A stretch of DNA of 64,000 bases from Mycoplasma sp. 1018B (GTDB taxonomy: Bacteria > Bacillota_I > Bacilli_A > Mycoplasmatales > Metamycoplasmataceae). The position numbers and the translations under genes were made by a program. The notes beneath the pieces are model-generated. The model had not been told where the DNA came from and made no database searches. It saw nothing but the letters and a program-made list of their open reading frames with translations. The stretch is from positions 620,001 through 684,000 of the forward strand of contig NZ_CP102084.1 in assembly GCF_024582675.1 (NCBI RefSeq). The letters are read 5' to 3'. Below are positions 17,097 to 28,847 of the stretch, in pieces (positions within the stretch are counted from its first letter, which is position 1; each line of letters starts with the position of its first letter).

Positions 17097-18605
17097 ATGG
17101 ATAAAAAATTATTATTTTCTCTTGAAAATTATTTTGAACGATTTAATAATAGTTATTTTGCAATTAAAAAAATTAATATTTACCAAAATATTTCTACAGT
17201 TTTTTATATTAAAGATCAAAATAATTTTTTTTTCCAAGATAATTGCATAAAAAAATTAATTAGTTCTAAAAAAGCTATTTGTAATTTTATACTAGATAAT
17301 AAAAATAATAGTGAGTATATTTTTCAAAATAAAAAAATTCTTAATTATGTAAAAGAAATAAATTTAAATAAAATGAATAATAATTCACAAATCACTCCAA
17401 TTTTATTTAAATATTTTGATTTTAAAAAAAATTATCAAATAAATTTAGAAAAAATTAAATTAGTTGAAAAAACATTTTATAAGTATAAAAACTTAATTAA
17501 AAAAATTATTTTTAATTCAATGGAATCTAATCATAAAAAAATTAATTATTTTATCGAACGATTAGATAATGCTATAAAAAAAATCAAAGTAACTATTGAT
17601 GAATATTTATTAAATAAGGATCCAAAAATTTTTAATTTGTTAGCTGAAAACGATATATTATTAGAAGAAATTTTTAATTTTATTTTCAATATTTTAGATT
17701 CATTAAATCAAAAATTAAATTTTTTTATTAATAAAACTAAAAATGCTGAAGACTTTTTAGGTGATACTCAGATTAAATTATTAGATGATAATTTAAAATA
17801 TCTAGAAATTATTAATAAAAAAGGAGAGACTTTTTTAATCAATCAAATTGAACAAAAAAGTTTACAAACTAAATTAAATTTCTATAAGAATTTATTAAAA
17901 AATAATTTAGAACTAAAAAATTCTTCACAATATAATGCTATATTAAATTGATATAGAAAAAATTTATTTATAAAAAAACAATTATTAAAATATGTTAATA
18001 AAAATAGTTCCGAATATTATATTTTGTATAAAAAATTTGCAATTTCTTCTTTTTTAATTAAATTAATAAAAAAACATAAAAATATTATTATTCAAATGAA
18101 TAAAGAAACTCTTAATTTATTCCATTATGATTTAGCTTTTTACGTAAAACTATTTATTTCAAACAATCTTTCTATTTATGGAAATGATTTTGAAAAAGCA
18201 ATTAAGCACACAATTAAAGAAAAATTTTATTTTAATTTTGAACGCTATCAAGATAAAAATGAAAGAAATTTAGAAAATATTTTAGATAAAATCATTTCAT
18301 TAAAAAATGAATTAAAAATACACAAAAGAAAACAAACTATAAGTTATGTAAATATTGAAGATAAAAATAATTTTACAAAACTACAAGCTAAATTATTTGA
18401 TTTAAAAATAGAAAACGAATGAAAAAACAAACATATTGAAATAAACTTAATTAAAAACATTAAAAATAATCAAAAATGTTTGGATAATATTGATTTATTT
18501 TATGATTTATTAATACAATTAATAAATAAATATAAAAATTTTTATAACAAAATTGTAAAAAATAATGATAATAATTCATTAGTTCTTGAATTAAAAAAAG
18601 AATAG
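17097..18605 (+). CDS. Coiled-coil-rich protein, possibly the N-terminal part of a degenerate ABC ATPase
   Basis: The 502-residue frame is intact but I cannot assign a function. The first about 130 residues have the strand rhythm of an ABC ATPase (FERFNNSYFAIKKINIYQN..., then ILDNKNNSEYIFQNKKI), but there is no Walker A. Residues about 135-500 are long, lysine- and asparagine-rich helices with coiled-coil character. PotA-type ATPases of mycoplasmas carry a long insertion at this point, and the next reading frame (from about 18719) resembles the missing C-terminal half. The two are separated by stop codons and an inverted repeat. It could be a remnant or an independent structural protein. The gene starts divergently from tmRNA with only 41 bases between. 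Confidence 0.55.
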
Positions 18606-18718
18606 TCCATTATTATTCATTCATTCCATTAATTAATTTTTGCTTAAATATAAAAATATTATTTTTCTAAATAAAAAAATTAGCAAAAATTAATTAATGA
18701 TTTAATGATTTTGTCTAA
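18606..18718 (+). other. Broken interval between the two ABC-like reading frames
   Basis: This 113-base AT-rich gap has stops in every frame. It contains a perfect inverted repeat described separately and no other feature. Confidence 0.5.
18627..18699. repeat. Perfect 18-bp inverted repeat
   Basis: CATTAATTAATTTTTGCT (18627-18644) is repeated as its exact reverse complement at 18682-18699, with a 37-base AT-rich loop. No T run follows, so it is not a standard terminator. It lies exactly where the ABC-like coding sequence breaks. Confidence 0.8.
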
Positions 18719-19345
18719 TTTTTTACAATAATTTATGATTCAAAAATTGAATTTTATAAAATCATAAATTTGAATAATGATATTAATTTTAAAGATAAAT
18801 TAGAACTAATAATTTTATCCTTTATAATGAAAAAGCCTTCTTTATTATTTATATTAGATAATCCTAATTGAGATATTAAAAATGAATTAGTAAATATTAA
18901 AAATATATGTAAAAAATACAATATTACATTAATTTTTATTACAAATCGTTACTCATTGTTAGATGAAAATTTATTTGAACAAATGTATCTTTTTTCTCAA
19001 AATAGAGAATTAGAATATGGAAATACCAATAAAATTTTAAATAATAGTTTTTATAGTTTTAATAAAGAGCAAAATACTAATAATTATTATTTAACAAAAA
19101 ATATGAAATTAAGTGAATATTTTTTAACTGATAATTATGAAATAAGTACACAACACTATGTAATAACCAATTACAACAATATAGTTAATTCAATTCAAAA
19201 TAAAGATATAGAAACTATTTCTTTTGCTTTTACAAGTGAAGCTGATTTAAATCAAAAAACACAATACTATAATTACGATTTACAAAATCCTTTGGAAAAT
19301 ACTAGTTTTTTTATTGCTAAACAAGATAAAAACAAGCAAACTTAA
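18719..19345 (+). pseudogene. Degenerate C-terminal half of a PotA-like ABC ATPase
   Basis: The open frame contains LELIILSFIMKKPSLLFILDNPNWD, which follows the Walker B/D-loop pattern of PotA-type ATPases but with Asn in place of the catalytic Glu. The next strand, YNITLIFITNRYSLLDENLF, matches the H-loop region with Asn in place of His. A C-terminal domain of about 110 residues follows (NRELEYGNTNKILNN... onward). The ABC signature LSGGQ is absent. The first ATG is at 18827; upstream codons to 18719 still fit the fold. With the preceding gene it probably represents one ancestral ATPase. No permease genes are adjacent. It could still be a translated, non-catalytic protein. Confidence 0.55.
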
Positions 19346-19358
19346 AAGCTTGTTTTTT
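19328..19358 (+). terminator. Terminator before valS
   Basis: AAAAACAAGC / GCTTGTTTTT with a 10-base loop and a T tail lies at the end of the ABC-like frame and overlaps its stop. Confidence 0.75.
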
Positions 19359-19422
19359 ATTATTAATAAAAAAATAATATAATTATAAGAACTAATTATT
19401 TACAAATATAGGAGCAAATTAT

Positions 19423-21933
19423 ATGTCACTTGATATTAAATATTCGCCAGAAAATTTTGAAAACATAATAGCTAAAAAATGAATAAAAAGAAAATATTTT
19501 AGTATTCACGATGACACTAAAAAGCCTTTTGTAGTATTATTACCACCTCCTAATGTAACAGGCATATTACATATAGGGCATGCGTTTGATACATATTTAC
19601 AAGATACCATTTTAAGATTTAAAAAAATGGAAAATTATGATACTTTTTATATAGCTGGTATGGATCACGCAGGAATAGCTACACAAAGCAAAATAGAAAA
19701 TTTATTATTACAAAATGAAAATTTAACTAAATATGATTTAGGAAAAGAAGAATTTTTAAAAAGAGTGTGAAATTGAAAAGAAGAATATGCAGCTAAATTT
19801 AGAAAACAATGACAAGCACTAGGACTTTCATTAGATTATGAAAAAGAAAGATTTACTTTAGATGAAAAATCAAATATTGCAGTAAATAAAACTTTTATTG
19901 ATTTATATAATCAAAATTTAATATATCGTGATGTTAAAGCAATTAATTGAGATGTTAAATTAAAAACAGCTATTTCTAACATAGAAATAGTTAATAAAAG
20001 TGTTGAACAAGAAATGCTTTATATTAAATATTACTTGGAAAATAGTTCAGAATATTTAACAATAGCAACAACTAGACCGGAAACTCTTTTAAGCGATGTA
20101 GCAGTAGTATATAACCCTAAAGATCATAGATATAAAAACCTATTAAATGTAAAAATTATTCATCCAATAACTAAAAAGATTATTCCATTAATAGCTGACG
20201 AATATGTTGATATAAATTTTGGAAGTGGTTTAATGAAATTATCAGCTCATTCTGAAATTGATATTGATTTAATTAAAAAACATAATTTAGAAATTATTGA
20301 GACGATAAATCAAGAAGGTTTAATTATTTCTAATATAAAAAAATTTAATAATTTAAATAGAGAAAATGCAAGAAAAGTAATTAAAGAATATTTAGAAAAA
20401 AATAATTTATTATTGAAAGCAGAAAAAATTATTTCTAATGTAGGCTATTCAGAAAGATCAGATACTCCAATTGAAATTTTAGTTAGACCACAATGATTTG
20501 TTAAAATGAAAGATTTATCAGAAAAATTATTAAATCATCTTGATAGTTCTGATGCTGTCAACATATTTCCTTCAAGATTTAAAGAAACATTGATAAAATG
20601 AATGGAAAATGCTCATGATTGAACTATTTCTAGACAATTATGATGAGGTCACCAAATTCCTGCTTGATATAAAGATGATCAAATTAAGGTGCAAATAGAA
20701 TCTCCCGGCGAAGATTGAAAAAGAGATGAAGATGTATTAGATACATGATTTAGTAGTGCATTAACGCCATTTTCTTTTTTAGGTTGACCTACAGAAAATA
20801 AAATGTTAGAACGTTATTTTCCTACTAATTTGTTAGTAACAGGCTATGACATAATTTTCTTTTGAGTCGCAAGAATGTATTTTTTAAGTTTAAAATTAAC
20901 GAATAAAAAACCATTTGAAAATATTTTAATTCATGGTTTAGTAAGAGACCAATTAGGAAGAAAAATGTCTAAATCATTGAATAATGGTGTTGATCCTATG
21001 GATTTAATCAAAGAATATGGTTCCGATTCTTTAAGATGATATTTAGTTACAAATTCTACTCCGGGTTTAGATATTAATTTTTCCACCGAAGGTTTAAAAA
21101 AGAGTTGAAATTTTGCTAATAAAATTTGAAATATTGCTCGTTTCATTGAAAATTTAAATGATGAAAAGGAATTTAATCCTGCAGATCAATGAATAAGAGA
21201 TCAAATTCATGAACTTAGACAAAAAATAATAAAAGCTATGAATAAATATGAATTAACAATAATAGGAGCAGAAATAGAAAAATTTGTTAATGATATTTTT
21301 TCTTCTAGATATATTGAAGTACTTAAAGTTTCGGTTAATAAAAAAGAAATTTTAAAAAACTTTAAAAAACTTCTTATTATTTTACATCCATTTATGCCTT
21401 TTTTAACTGATTATTTATTTGAAACTTTATATAAAGAAGAAATTTTAGAGCAAAATGTTCAAAAAGTTAAAATGAAATGTCGCAAAAGAAGTAATCATAG
21501 CGATTTAGAAAATGTTTTTAAAATAGTAGATTTACTTCGTAAGTATAGAGAAACTAAGCAAATTAGTAAAAAAGATATTATTTATTTCTATCCTGACATT
21601 TTATTAACAAATTTTGATTTAAAAGTAATTTATAAATTAGCTAATGCTAAAATCAAAGACAATAGAGATTTTCTAATCGCTCAAAATAATATCAAGTTAT
21701 ATATTCTTATGAATGATGAACAAAAAAATAATTATTTTAAAGATTTAAACAATAAAATTGATTTTTGTTTAAATGAAATTACTAGAGCAGAGAATATATT
21801 AAAAAATGAACAATTTTTATTAAAAGCTCCTAAAAATAAAATTTTAGAAGAACAAAATAAACTAAAAATGTACAAAAATAACTTATTAGCATATCAAAAA
21901 GAGCTTGATTTACTCAAGGGAAAGGAATGTTAA
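19423..21933 (+). CDS. valS: Valyl-tRNA synthetase
   Basis: ValRS charges tRNA-Val and edits mis-activated threonine. The HIGH-type motif is [18 protein letters not shown] near residue 45. The class Ia editing domain carries [17 protein letters not shown]. The KMSKS loop is [14 protein letters not shown] near residue 514, and a C-terminal coiled-coil arm (about residues 770-836) is present. It is 836 residues, slightly short for bacterial ValRS. More than twenty UGA Trp codons interrupt it under the standard code. AGGAGCAAATT precedes the ATG. Confidence 0.97.
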
Positions 21934-21934
21934 T

Positions 21935-22816
21935 ATGCAATTATATAAAAGTAAAGAAATAACTGACAAATTAACAGAAGAATTAAAAAAAGAATTTATT
22001 TTTTTAAATGAACTTCTAGGAAGAAAAGCTATTTTAGCAATTATTCAAATTGGTGACAATGACGCTTCAAATAAATATATACAATATAAAATTCAAAAAG
22101 CTCAAGAATTAAACGTTGAAGCAAAATTATATAAATTTGAAGAAAATATTAACCAAAAAATTTTGCTTAAAAAAATTGATTCTATAAACGAAAGTGCTGA
22201 TGGCATTATCGTACAATTACCCGTTCCCGAAACAATCCATAGTAAGGTAATTCTTGATAGTGTCAGATATGATAAAGATATCGATGGTTTAAGTAGCAAA
22301 AATGAATTTAGTTTTTACAATGAAAAAGATATGTTAAATTATTTTCATTTTGTTCCTGCTACTGCACTAGCTGTTAAAGAATTAGTAGAATTTTATAACA
22401 TAGATTTAAATAATAAAAAAATAGGCATAGTTGGTAGATCCGCTTTAGTAGGAAAACCAATTGCACATTTATTAAAAAAAATGGCAAGCAAAAATTCAAT
22501 TTTTTCTACTTATAATAAAAAATCAACAATTAAAGGATTAGAAACAAATGATATTGTTGTTTCTGGAGCTGGAGTTCCTGGATTAGTTAAAAAAAATAAT
22601 TTAAAGGAAGATGCTATTGTTATTGATGTTGGAACTACTTATGTACAAAAAGAAGATGGTAATTTAAAATTAGTTGGCGACGTTGATACAACTAATTTAG
22701 AAAATTATATTAGCGGATTAGCTCCTGTACCAGGAGGAATCGGACCATTAACTGTTGTTTGTTTATTTAAAAATTTAGCTTTAGCTGTTAGACATCATTT
22801 AGATTTAATAAATTAA
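21935..22816 (+). CDS. folD: Methylenetetrahydrofolate dehydrogenase / cyclohydrolase
   Basis: FolD interconverts 5,10-methylene-THF and 10-formyl-THF, supplying one-carbon units for initiator tRNA formylation. DGIIVQLPVPETIH, the IGIVGRSALVGKPIAHLL nucleotide-binding motif and the C-terminal APVPGGIGPLTVVCLFKN are diagnostic. It has 293 residues. The start is the ATG at 21935, which follows an AAAGGAA site; an upstream ATA at 21905 is not credible. It lies one base after valS and two before pta, so valS-folD-pta-ackA-engB form one operon. Confidence 0.95.
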   Translation: MQLYKSKEITDKLTEELKKEFIFLNELLGRKAILAIIQIGDNDASNKYIQYKIQKAQELNVEAKLYKFEENINQKILLKKIDSINESADGIIVQLPVPETIHSKVILDSVRYDKDIDGLSSKNEFSFYNEKDMLNYFHFVPATALAVKELVEFYNIDLNNKKIGIVGRSALVGKPIAHLLKKMASKNSIFSTYNKKSTIKGLETNDIVVSGAGVPGLVKKNNLKEDAIVIDVGTTYVQKEDGNLKLVGDVDTTNLENYISGLAPVPGGIGPLTVVCLFKNLALAVRHHLDLIN

Positions 22817-22818
22817 AT

Positions 22819-23793
22819 ATGAATAGTATCTTAAAAACTATTAAATTACAAACAAAAAATAATTTTAGTAAAATTTTATTTATAGAAGGTGAAAATCCTT
22901 TATTCATCAAAGCTGCTAAAAAAATTTATAAAAAAACTAATTTAAAATTATTCTTTTTAAAAAAGAATAATAATATTTATGATATAAATAATAATTTAAT
23001 TTGAGAAGCTAATTCTAATAACATTAAAGAATTAATTAATTATTATGTTCAAATTAAAAAAACTAAAACTTTACACAAAAATCAATTTTTTGATTTAGAC
23101 CATCAAAATATTTTAAAATTAGTTTTAACTTATTCAATACAAGCTCTTTTATTACTAAAAAATAATTTTTTTGATGCTGTAATAGGAGGTATTGATACAC
23201 CAACTAATATAATTTTAAAGGCTTGTTTAGATGTATTAGATTTAACAGAAGAAAAAACATTAACTTCTGCTATGTTATTACATAAAAAAAATAAATTATT
23301 TAACTTTACAGATGTTGCTGTAATACCAGAACCTTCTGAAGAACAAATTATAAACATTGCAAAATTATCAACAAAATTTTTGCAAAATTTAAATATAAAA
23401 ACCAAAACTGCATTTTTAAGTTTTTCTACTTTAAACAGTGCACAAACTAAGAATAATTTAAAAATTTTTAACGCTGCACAGGCTTTTGAAAAACAAAGCA
23501 ATTCTTTTTCTATTGGAGAAATACAATTTGATGCAGCAATAAATAAAATAATTTGAGAAAAAAAGATTAAAAATATTTCTTTTCAAAAAATAAATAATTT
23601 TATTTTTCCTAATTTAGCGGCTGCAAATATTTGTTATAAATCTCTTACTCAATTAGCTAAATTTAACGCTTATGGTCCTTTTATTTTAGGAACAAATAAA
23701 GTTATTACAGATATTTCAAGAGGCGCTAATTTAAAAGATATAATAAATACAATTTTAATAACTAGTTATCAATTAAGGAGTGAAAATGAATAG
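22819..23793 (+). CDS. pta: Phosphate acetyltransferase
   Basis: Pta converts acetyl-CoA and phosphate to acetyl phosphate; with AckA it forms the ATP-yielding acetate pathway. The family C-terminus is clear: NNFIFPNLAAANICYKSLTQL, then FNAYGPFILGTNKVITDISRG. AVIGGIDTPTNIILKACLDV also fits. It is 324 residues. Its end overlaps the ackA start by eight bases, and the ackA ribosome-binding site (AAGGAG) lies inside it. Confidence 0.92.
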
Positions 23794-24973
23794 TAAATTA
23801 CTAGTGGTAAATGCTGGAAGTAGTTCAATTAAAATGCAACTGTTTGAAAAAAATAGTTTAAATGTTATTGCAAATGTTCTTACAGAAAGAATATTTTTAA
23901 CCGATAGTAAAATAACAATTAAATATAATAATCAAGTTTATGAAAAAACTCTTATTTTAAGTAATCATCAAATAGCAGTAGAACAAACTTTAACTTTTTT
24001 ATCTGAATTAAAAGTTATTGAAAATATTGATGAAATAATTTCTATTGGCTTTAGAGTTGTACATGGTGGTCCTTATTTTAATAAAAGTACAATTTTAAAT
24101 AATCAAGTCATTGAATTAATTAATCAATGTTCAATATATGCTCCTTTACACAATCCTGGAGCAGTACAAGCCATTAATGCTTTTAAAGAAGTTATGCCAA
24201 ATGCAACTTTAATAGCTTCTTTTGATACTTCATTTCACTCAAGTATTCCACTGTTAAATAGTATTTATCCTATTCCTTACAAATGAACACAAAAATATAA
24301 TATTAAAAAATATGGTTTTCATGGAATAAGTCACAATTTTATTAAAAATAAAGTATCAGAAATTTTAAATATTAAAAAACCTAATATTATTAGTTTACAT
24401 ATTGGTAGTGGCGCAAGTATTTGTGCTATTAAAAATGGTTTATCAATTGATACTTCAATGGGTTTTACTCCTTTAGCTGGAATTATGATGGGTACTAGAA
24501 CAGGTGATATTGACCCTTCAATTATTGAATTTATTTGCAAAAATGAAAAATTATCTGTTGAAGAAGTAACAAACATTTTAAATAAACAATCAGGTTTATT
24601 AGGTGTTTCTGAATTTTCAAACGATACAAGAGACATACAAAGAGCCATAGCGGAAGGCAATAAACAAGCTCAATTTTCTAATGATTTATACGTACAAAAA
24701 ATTGTTGATTATGTGGCTGATTATGCTAATAAGTTAGAAAATAAAATTGATGCTATAGTTTTTACAGCCGGAGTTGGTGAAAATCAACCTGAACTAAGAA
24801 AAGAAGTTTGTGAAAAATTATTTTTTAAAAAAATAAAAATTGATCAAAAAATTAATAACGATAAAGTTAAAGATTGAAGTTTAATAAGCACTAATGATAG
24901 TGAAGTTAAAATTTTTGTAATTAGAACAAATGAAGAATTAATGATTGCTCAAGATATGATTAAATTATTATAA
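23786..24973 (+). CDS. ackA: Acetate kinase
   Basis: AckA transfers phosphate from acetyl phosphate to ADP. The N-terminal LLVVNAGSSSIKMQLFE, RVVHGGPYF, the catalytic GFHGISHNF region, HIGSGASICAI, DTSMGFTPLAGIMMGTRTGDIDP and FTAGVGENQPELR are all present. It has 395 residues. The ATG at 23786 has its ribosome-binding site at good spacing, so an in-frame GTG six bases earlier is not used. It overlaps pta by eight bases. Confidence 0.97.
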
Positions 24974-24974
24974 A

Positions 24975-25556
24975 ATGTGAAAATTTGTAAAATCGGCTCC
25001 TGATAAAGAAAATTGATTAAATACAACTGAATTACAACTTTGTTTATGAGGAAAATCTAACGTAGGTAAAAGTTCGCTTTTAAATGCTATTACAGGGCAA
25101 AACATTAGTTATGTATCTAAAGAACCTGGAAGAACTCAATTTATTAATTATTTTACTGACAATAATGATAAAATCATAGTAGATTTGCCAGGATATGGCT
25201 TTGCAAAATTAGCTAAAAATAAACAAGTTTTAATGCTACAAAATATTTTTAATTTTTTAAGTGATAAAAATACTAAAAAACATTTATTATGACTAATTGA
25301 TTCTAAAACTGGTATTACTAACACTGATATAAAATATATTAATTTTTTGAGATCCATTAATTGACCAATTGATCTTATTTATACTAAAATAGATAAATTA
25401 AACCAAAAAGAAAAGCATCAATTAATAGTAAAACACAATGAATTAATTAATAACAATTTTTTAAATTTTGTTAATAATGTTTTTTTTATTTCTTCTACAA
25501 AAAATATAAATACAAATGAATTAATTACTTACATTGATCATTTGTTATATAACTAA
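24975..25556 (+). CDS. engB: Ribosome biogenesis GTPase EngB (YsxC)
   Basis: EngB is a TRAFAC GTPase needed for 50S assembly. G1 GKSNVGKSSLLNAI, the switch region PGRTQFINYF, G3 DLPGYGFAKLAK and G4 YTKIDKL are present, and SSTKN fits G5. It has 193 residues, beginning MWKF with the Trp as UGA. It starts one base after the ackA stop, with no strong ribosome-binding site, so it probably depends on coupling. Confidence 0.95.
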
Positions 25557-25565
25557 GGAATACAA

Positions 25566-26945
25566 ATGAAAAGATTTAAATTAAAATTAGGACTTTTAAT
25601 AAGCGGTATTACTGCTGGAATTATTACTATTACTGGATTAACTTTTTTAACAGTTCAAACAAATCAAAATGACAAATTAGATAATATTATGAAAAATTAT
25701 CATTTTAAAATTAATTATGATACTAATAATATTTCTAAACTAGATTTGACAAAACATTTTGCTAGCGAATTTGTTTATTCTTCAAAAGAAGTTTTTCAAG
25801 AAAACCAAATTCAGGATCCTAATTATAAAAATAATAGTGCTTTTTGACATGAACAATTAGAAATAAATCCTACTCAAGGCAATAAAAAAAGATCTAATGA
25901 AAAAATTTTTGTTTTAGAACAAAATGATAAAACACCAATTGATATATTATTTAATTCTTCATTTGATGGTAAATATAATATTTATTATCAATCTTTTGCT
26001 AATGATAAAGAGGGGAAATTATTTCTTAAAGTTTATTTAGAAAATAAAAATAATAATAATTTTTCATCTCAAAACGAAAGAATTCAATTAATGAAACAAT
26101 TTATTTATGTAATTGATGGATTTAAAAAATACGAAAACAATGAAATTGAAAATACAGATATTAATTATCGTCTTTGAGATTTTCAAGCTACAGAAAAATT
26201 AAATATAGACTATTCACAAAATTTAATACCTAATTTAAACATTTTATTTTTACAACTACCACAAAAAGATGAAACAAATGAAATTGAAATTGAAAAAAAT
26301 AATAAGCAATTAAAATCATTAATTAAGTATGATATAAAAAATTATCAAAATAAAAACCATTATCTAATTAATGAAAATAAAAGTATTTGATTTACTAAAG
26401 TGGATAATAATAATTTAATAATTAATTATTATTTAGAAAAAATTGTACCGGTTGCTTCAATAGAAAATTTATTTGCAGTTGAAAACTTAAAAATAATTAC
26501 TCCGCAACAACAGTTAATTAAATTTAATTTTGAAGAACTAAAAGCTATGGCAGCCAAAGTTAAAATAAATATTTTGAATAATGCAGATTTATCTCAAAGT
26601 ATCCCAAATGAAAATAATTTAATTTACTATCAAAATGCTAATAGCAATGATATTCAAAAAAATACTGCAACTGGATTATATAAACCATTAGATCTTATTA
26701 TAAATTCTTCTCAAGAAGACCAAATTAATTATAGTGTTGAATATTATTTAAATGATCCTTTAACAGGCACCATCAAAACAGAAGAAAAAAATCGAAATAC
26801 TCCTTTAGTTACTTATAATAATCAAACAGGTAGTGCAACTTTTGCTTTTAAAATAGAATTAAAAAATAAAAGTCCTTTAAACGGGTTATTATCATTTATT
26901 GGAACTTACACGTTAGAAAAAACATTTAAAAATAGTAATAATTAA
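25566..26945 (+). CDS. Membrane-anchored extracytoplasmic protein of unknown function
   Basis: I do not recognise this 459-residue protein. It starts with a basic N-terminus and one hydrophobic segment (LGLLISGITAGIITITGLTFLTV) that looks like a signal anchor; there is no lipobox cysteine. The rest is Asn/Lys/Gln-rich, with alternating beta-like stretches typical of mycoplasma surface proteins, and ends GTYTLEKTFKNSNN. It begins ten bases after engB (AAGGAATAC site) and is probably read from the same transcript. A surface or lipoprotein-like role is inference. Confidence 0.75.
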
Positions 26946-27020
26946 AATATCTTTTTAAAAATAACTTAATTAAAAAGTAAAATATATAAATGAATTACAA
27001 AAATAATAAAGTGAGGAAAA

Positions 27021-28448
27021 ATGTTTACGATTAATAAAAAAAGTAAATTAGTAATTACAATTGGGCCAGCATCTGAAAATTATGAAGTAATGAAATCATT
27101 AATTTTAGCTGGTGCAACATGTGTAAGAGGTAATTTTAGTCATGGAACACATGAAGAACAAAAAGCTAAATTTGATATTGCTAAACAAATCTCAAAAGAA
27201 TTAAACATTCCTATATCATTAATGTTGGATACTAAAGGACCAGAAATTAGAATTGGCAAAATGAAAGATGGTGGACAACAAATTCAAGCTAATACAATTT
27301 TAAAAGTTCACACCACTTCTGAAGCTTATTCAAAATTAGAAGGTACTCATAATGAAATTACTGTTTCTTACGATATGTCTCAAGATTTAAAAGTAGGTGA
27401 TATTGTTCTTTTTGATGACGGAAAATTAACTTCACATGTAATTAATGTTGAATCTGGTTTAGTAGAAGTAAAAACTTTTAACAATCATTATTTAAAAACA
27501 AACAAAAGAATTAATTTACCAGGCGTGGATTTCTCTTTACCATTTCTTAGTGAAAAAGATAAAAATGATATTTTATTCGGTATTAAAGAAAAAATAGATT
27601 ATGTAGCTGCTTCTTTTGTAAATTCTGCACAAAACGTAAAAGAATTAAGAACTCTTCTTAATGAAAATAATGGAAAAAATATTGGTATTATTGCTAAAAT
27701 TGAAAGTCAATTAGGTGTAAATAATATAGATGAAATAATTGAAGAAGTTGATGGTATCATGGTAGCTAGAGGCGATTTAGGTTTAGAAATACCTTATTAT
27801 GAAGTACCAGTAGTTCAAAAGATGATAATTGAAAAATGTCGTAAGGCTGGTAAATATGTTATTGTAGCTACACAAATGTTGGATTCAATGGAAAATAATC
27901 CTCACCCAACTAGAGCTGAAGTAACAGATGTATATCACGCAACTGAATTAGGAGCCGATTCAACAATGCTTTCTGGAGAAAGCGCTTCAGGCAAATACCC
28001 AGAATTGGCTGTAAAAACAATGTCTACAATAAACAAAAGAGCTGAAGAAGAATTTTATCAAATTGATAATTATGAAAAAGAATTTAATAAAGCTTCTAAA
28101 AGTAATTGCAATTGCGAATTTACACAAAAACTCGCACACGATTTAGCACTTAAAATTAAAAATAATAATTATAAATATCTTGTATTAGTTACTCAATATC
28201 CAGAAATAATTAAAGAATTAACAAAATATAGACCAAATACAATTATTATTCCTGTTTTAGATAAAAATGAATTAACTACTAAATATGGAGTAGTTTATGG
28301 TGTATGACCTATTTTAAATAGTGAAGAATTATTTAGTAAAGTTAAAAATAATATTAACAATGTAAAGGAATTATTTAATACCTTTAAACTTGAACTAAAT
28401 GATAAAATTTTAATTTACCAAGATAATCAAGAATTATTAGAATGATAA
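27021..28448 (+). CDS. pyk: Pyruvate kinase
   Basis: Pyruvate kinase makes ATP and pyruvate from phosphoenolpyruvate. [28 protein letters not shown], the active-site [64 protein letters not shown] and [32 protein letters not shown] are all present. It has 475 residues, ending with a UGA Trp followed by TAA. A GAGG site precedes the ATG, and it ends at a bidirectional terminator facing rpsT. Confidence 0.97.
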
Positions 28449-28484
28449 TAATAAAAAGCGCCTTTTAAAAGCGCTTTTTATTAT
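28448..28484. terminator. Bidirectional terminator between pyk and rpsT
   Basis: AATAATAAAAAGCGC / GCGCTTTTTATTATT with a CTTTTAAAA loop is symmetrical and serves the convergent pyk and rpsT transcripts. Confidence 0.85.
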
Positions 28485-28504
28485 TAAATAAAATTTTGAG
28501 GTTA

Positions 28505-28780
28505 TTAGTTTTGTTCTTTAGCTTTTTGAGCATTAACAAAATTATCTAAACGAGAAGATTTTCTAGCACCTTTATTTGGGTGGAAAGTACCTTTTTGTAC
28601 AGCTTTAGCAATTAATGAATGAGCTTTTGCTACTAATTCACTTGCATTTTCATCTTTTGCTAAAATAGCTTCGCGAGCAGCTCTAATTGCCTTACGTACA
28701 CGAGTTTTCATCGCATTGTTACGCAATCTAAATTCTTCCATTTTTCTAATGCTTCTTACTTTAGATTTAATGTTAGCCAT
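28505..28780 (-). CDS. rpsT: 30S ribosomal protein S20
   Basis: S20 is an early 16S-binding protein. MANIKSKVRSIRKMEEFRLRN, NNAMKTRVRKAIRAAREAI and the C-terminal KGTFHPNKGARKSSRLDNFVN are family features. It is 91 residues long. An AAGGAGG site lies before the ATG. It is a single gene between terminator and polC. Confidence 0.96.
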   Translation of the reverse strand: MANIKSKVRSIRKMEEFRLRNNAMKTRVRKAIRAAREAILAKDENASELVAKAHSLIAKAVQKGTFHPNKGARKSSRLDNFVNAQKAKEQN

Positions 28781-28847
28781 TATAACCTCCTTCTTTTTCT
28801 GTATATAATTTTTATAGAAAAATCATTTAATATTATACACAAAAAAA

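Noticed and set aside
17014-17250. A plus-strand frame over the tmRNA 5' end
   Set aside because: It overlaps the tmRNA and the better-supported gene starting at 17097 in another frame.
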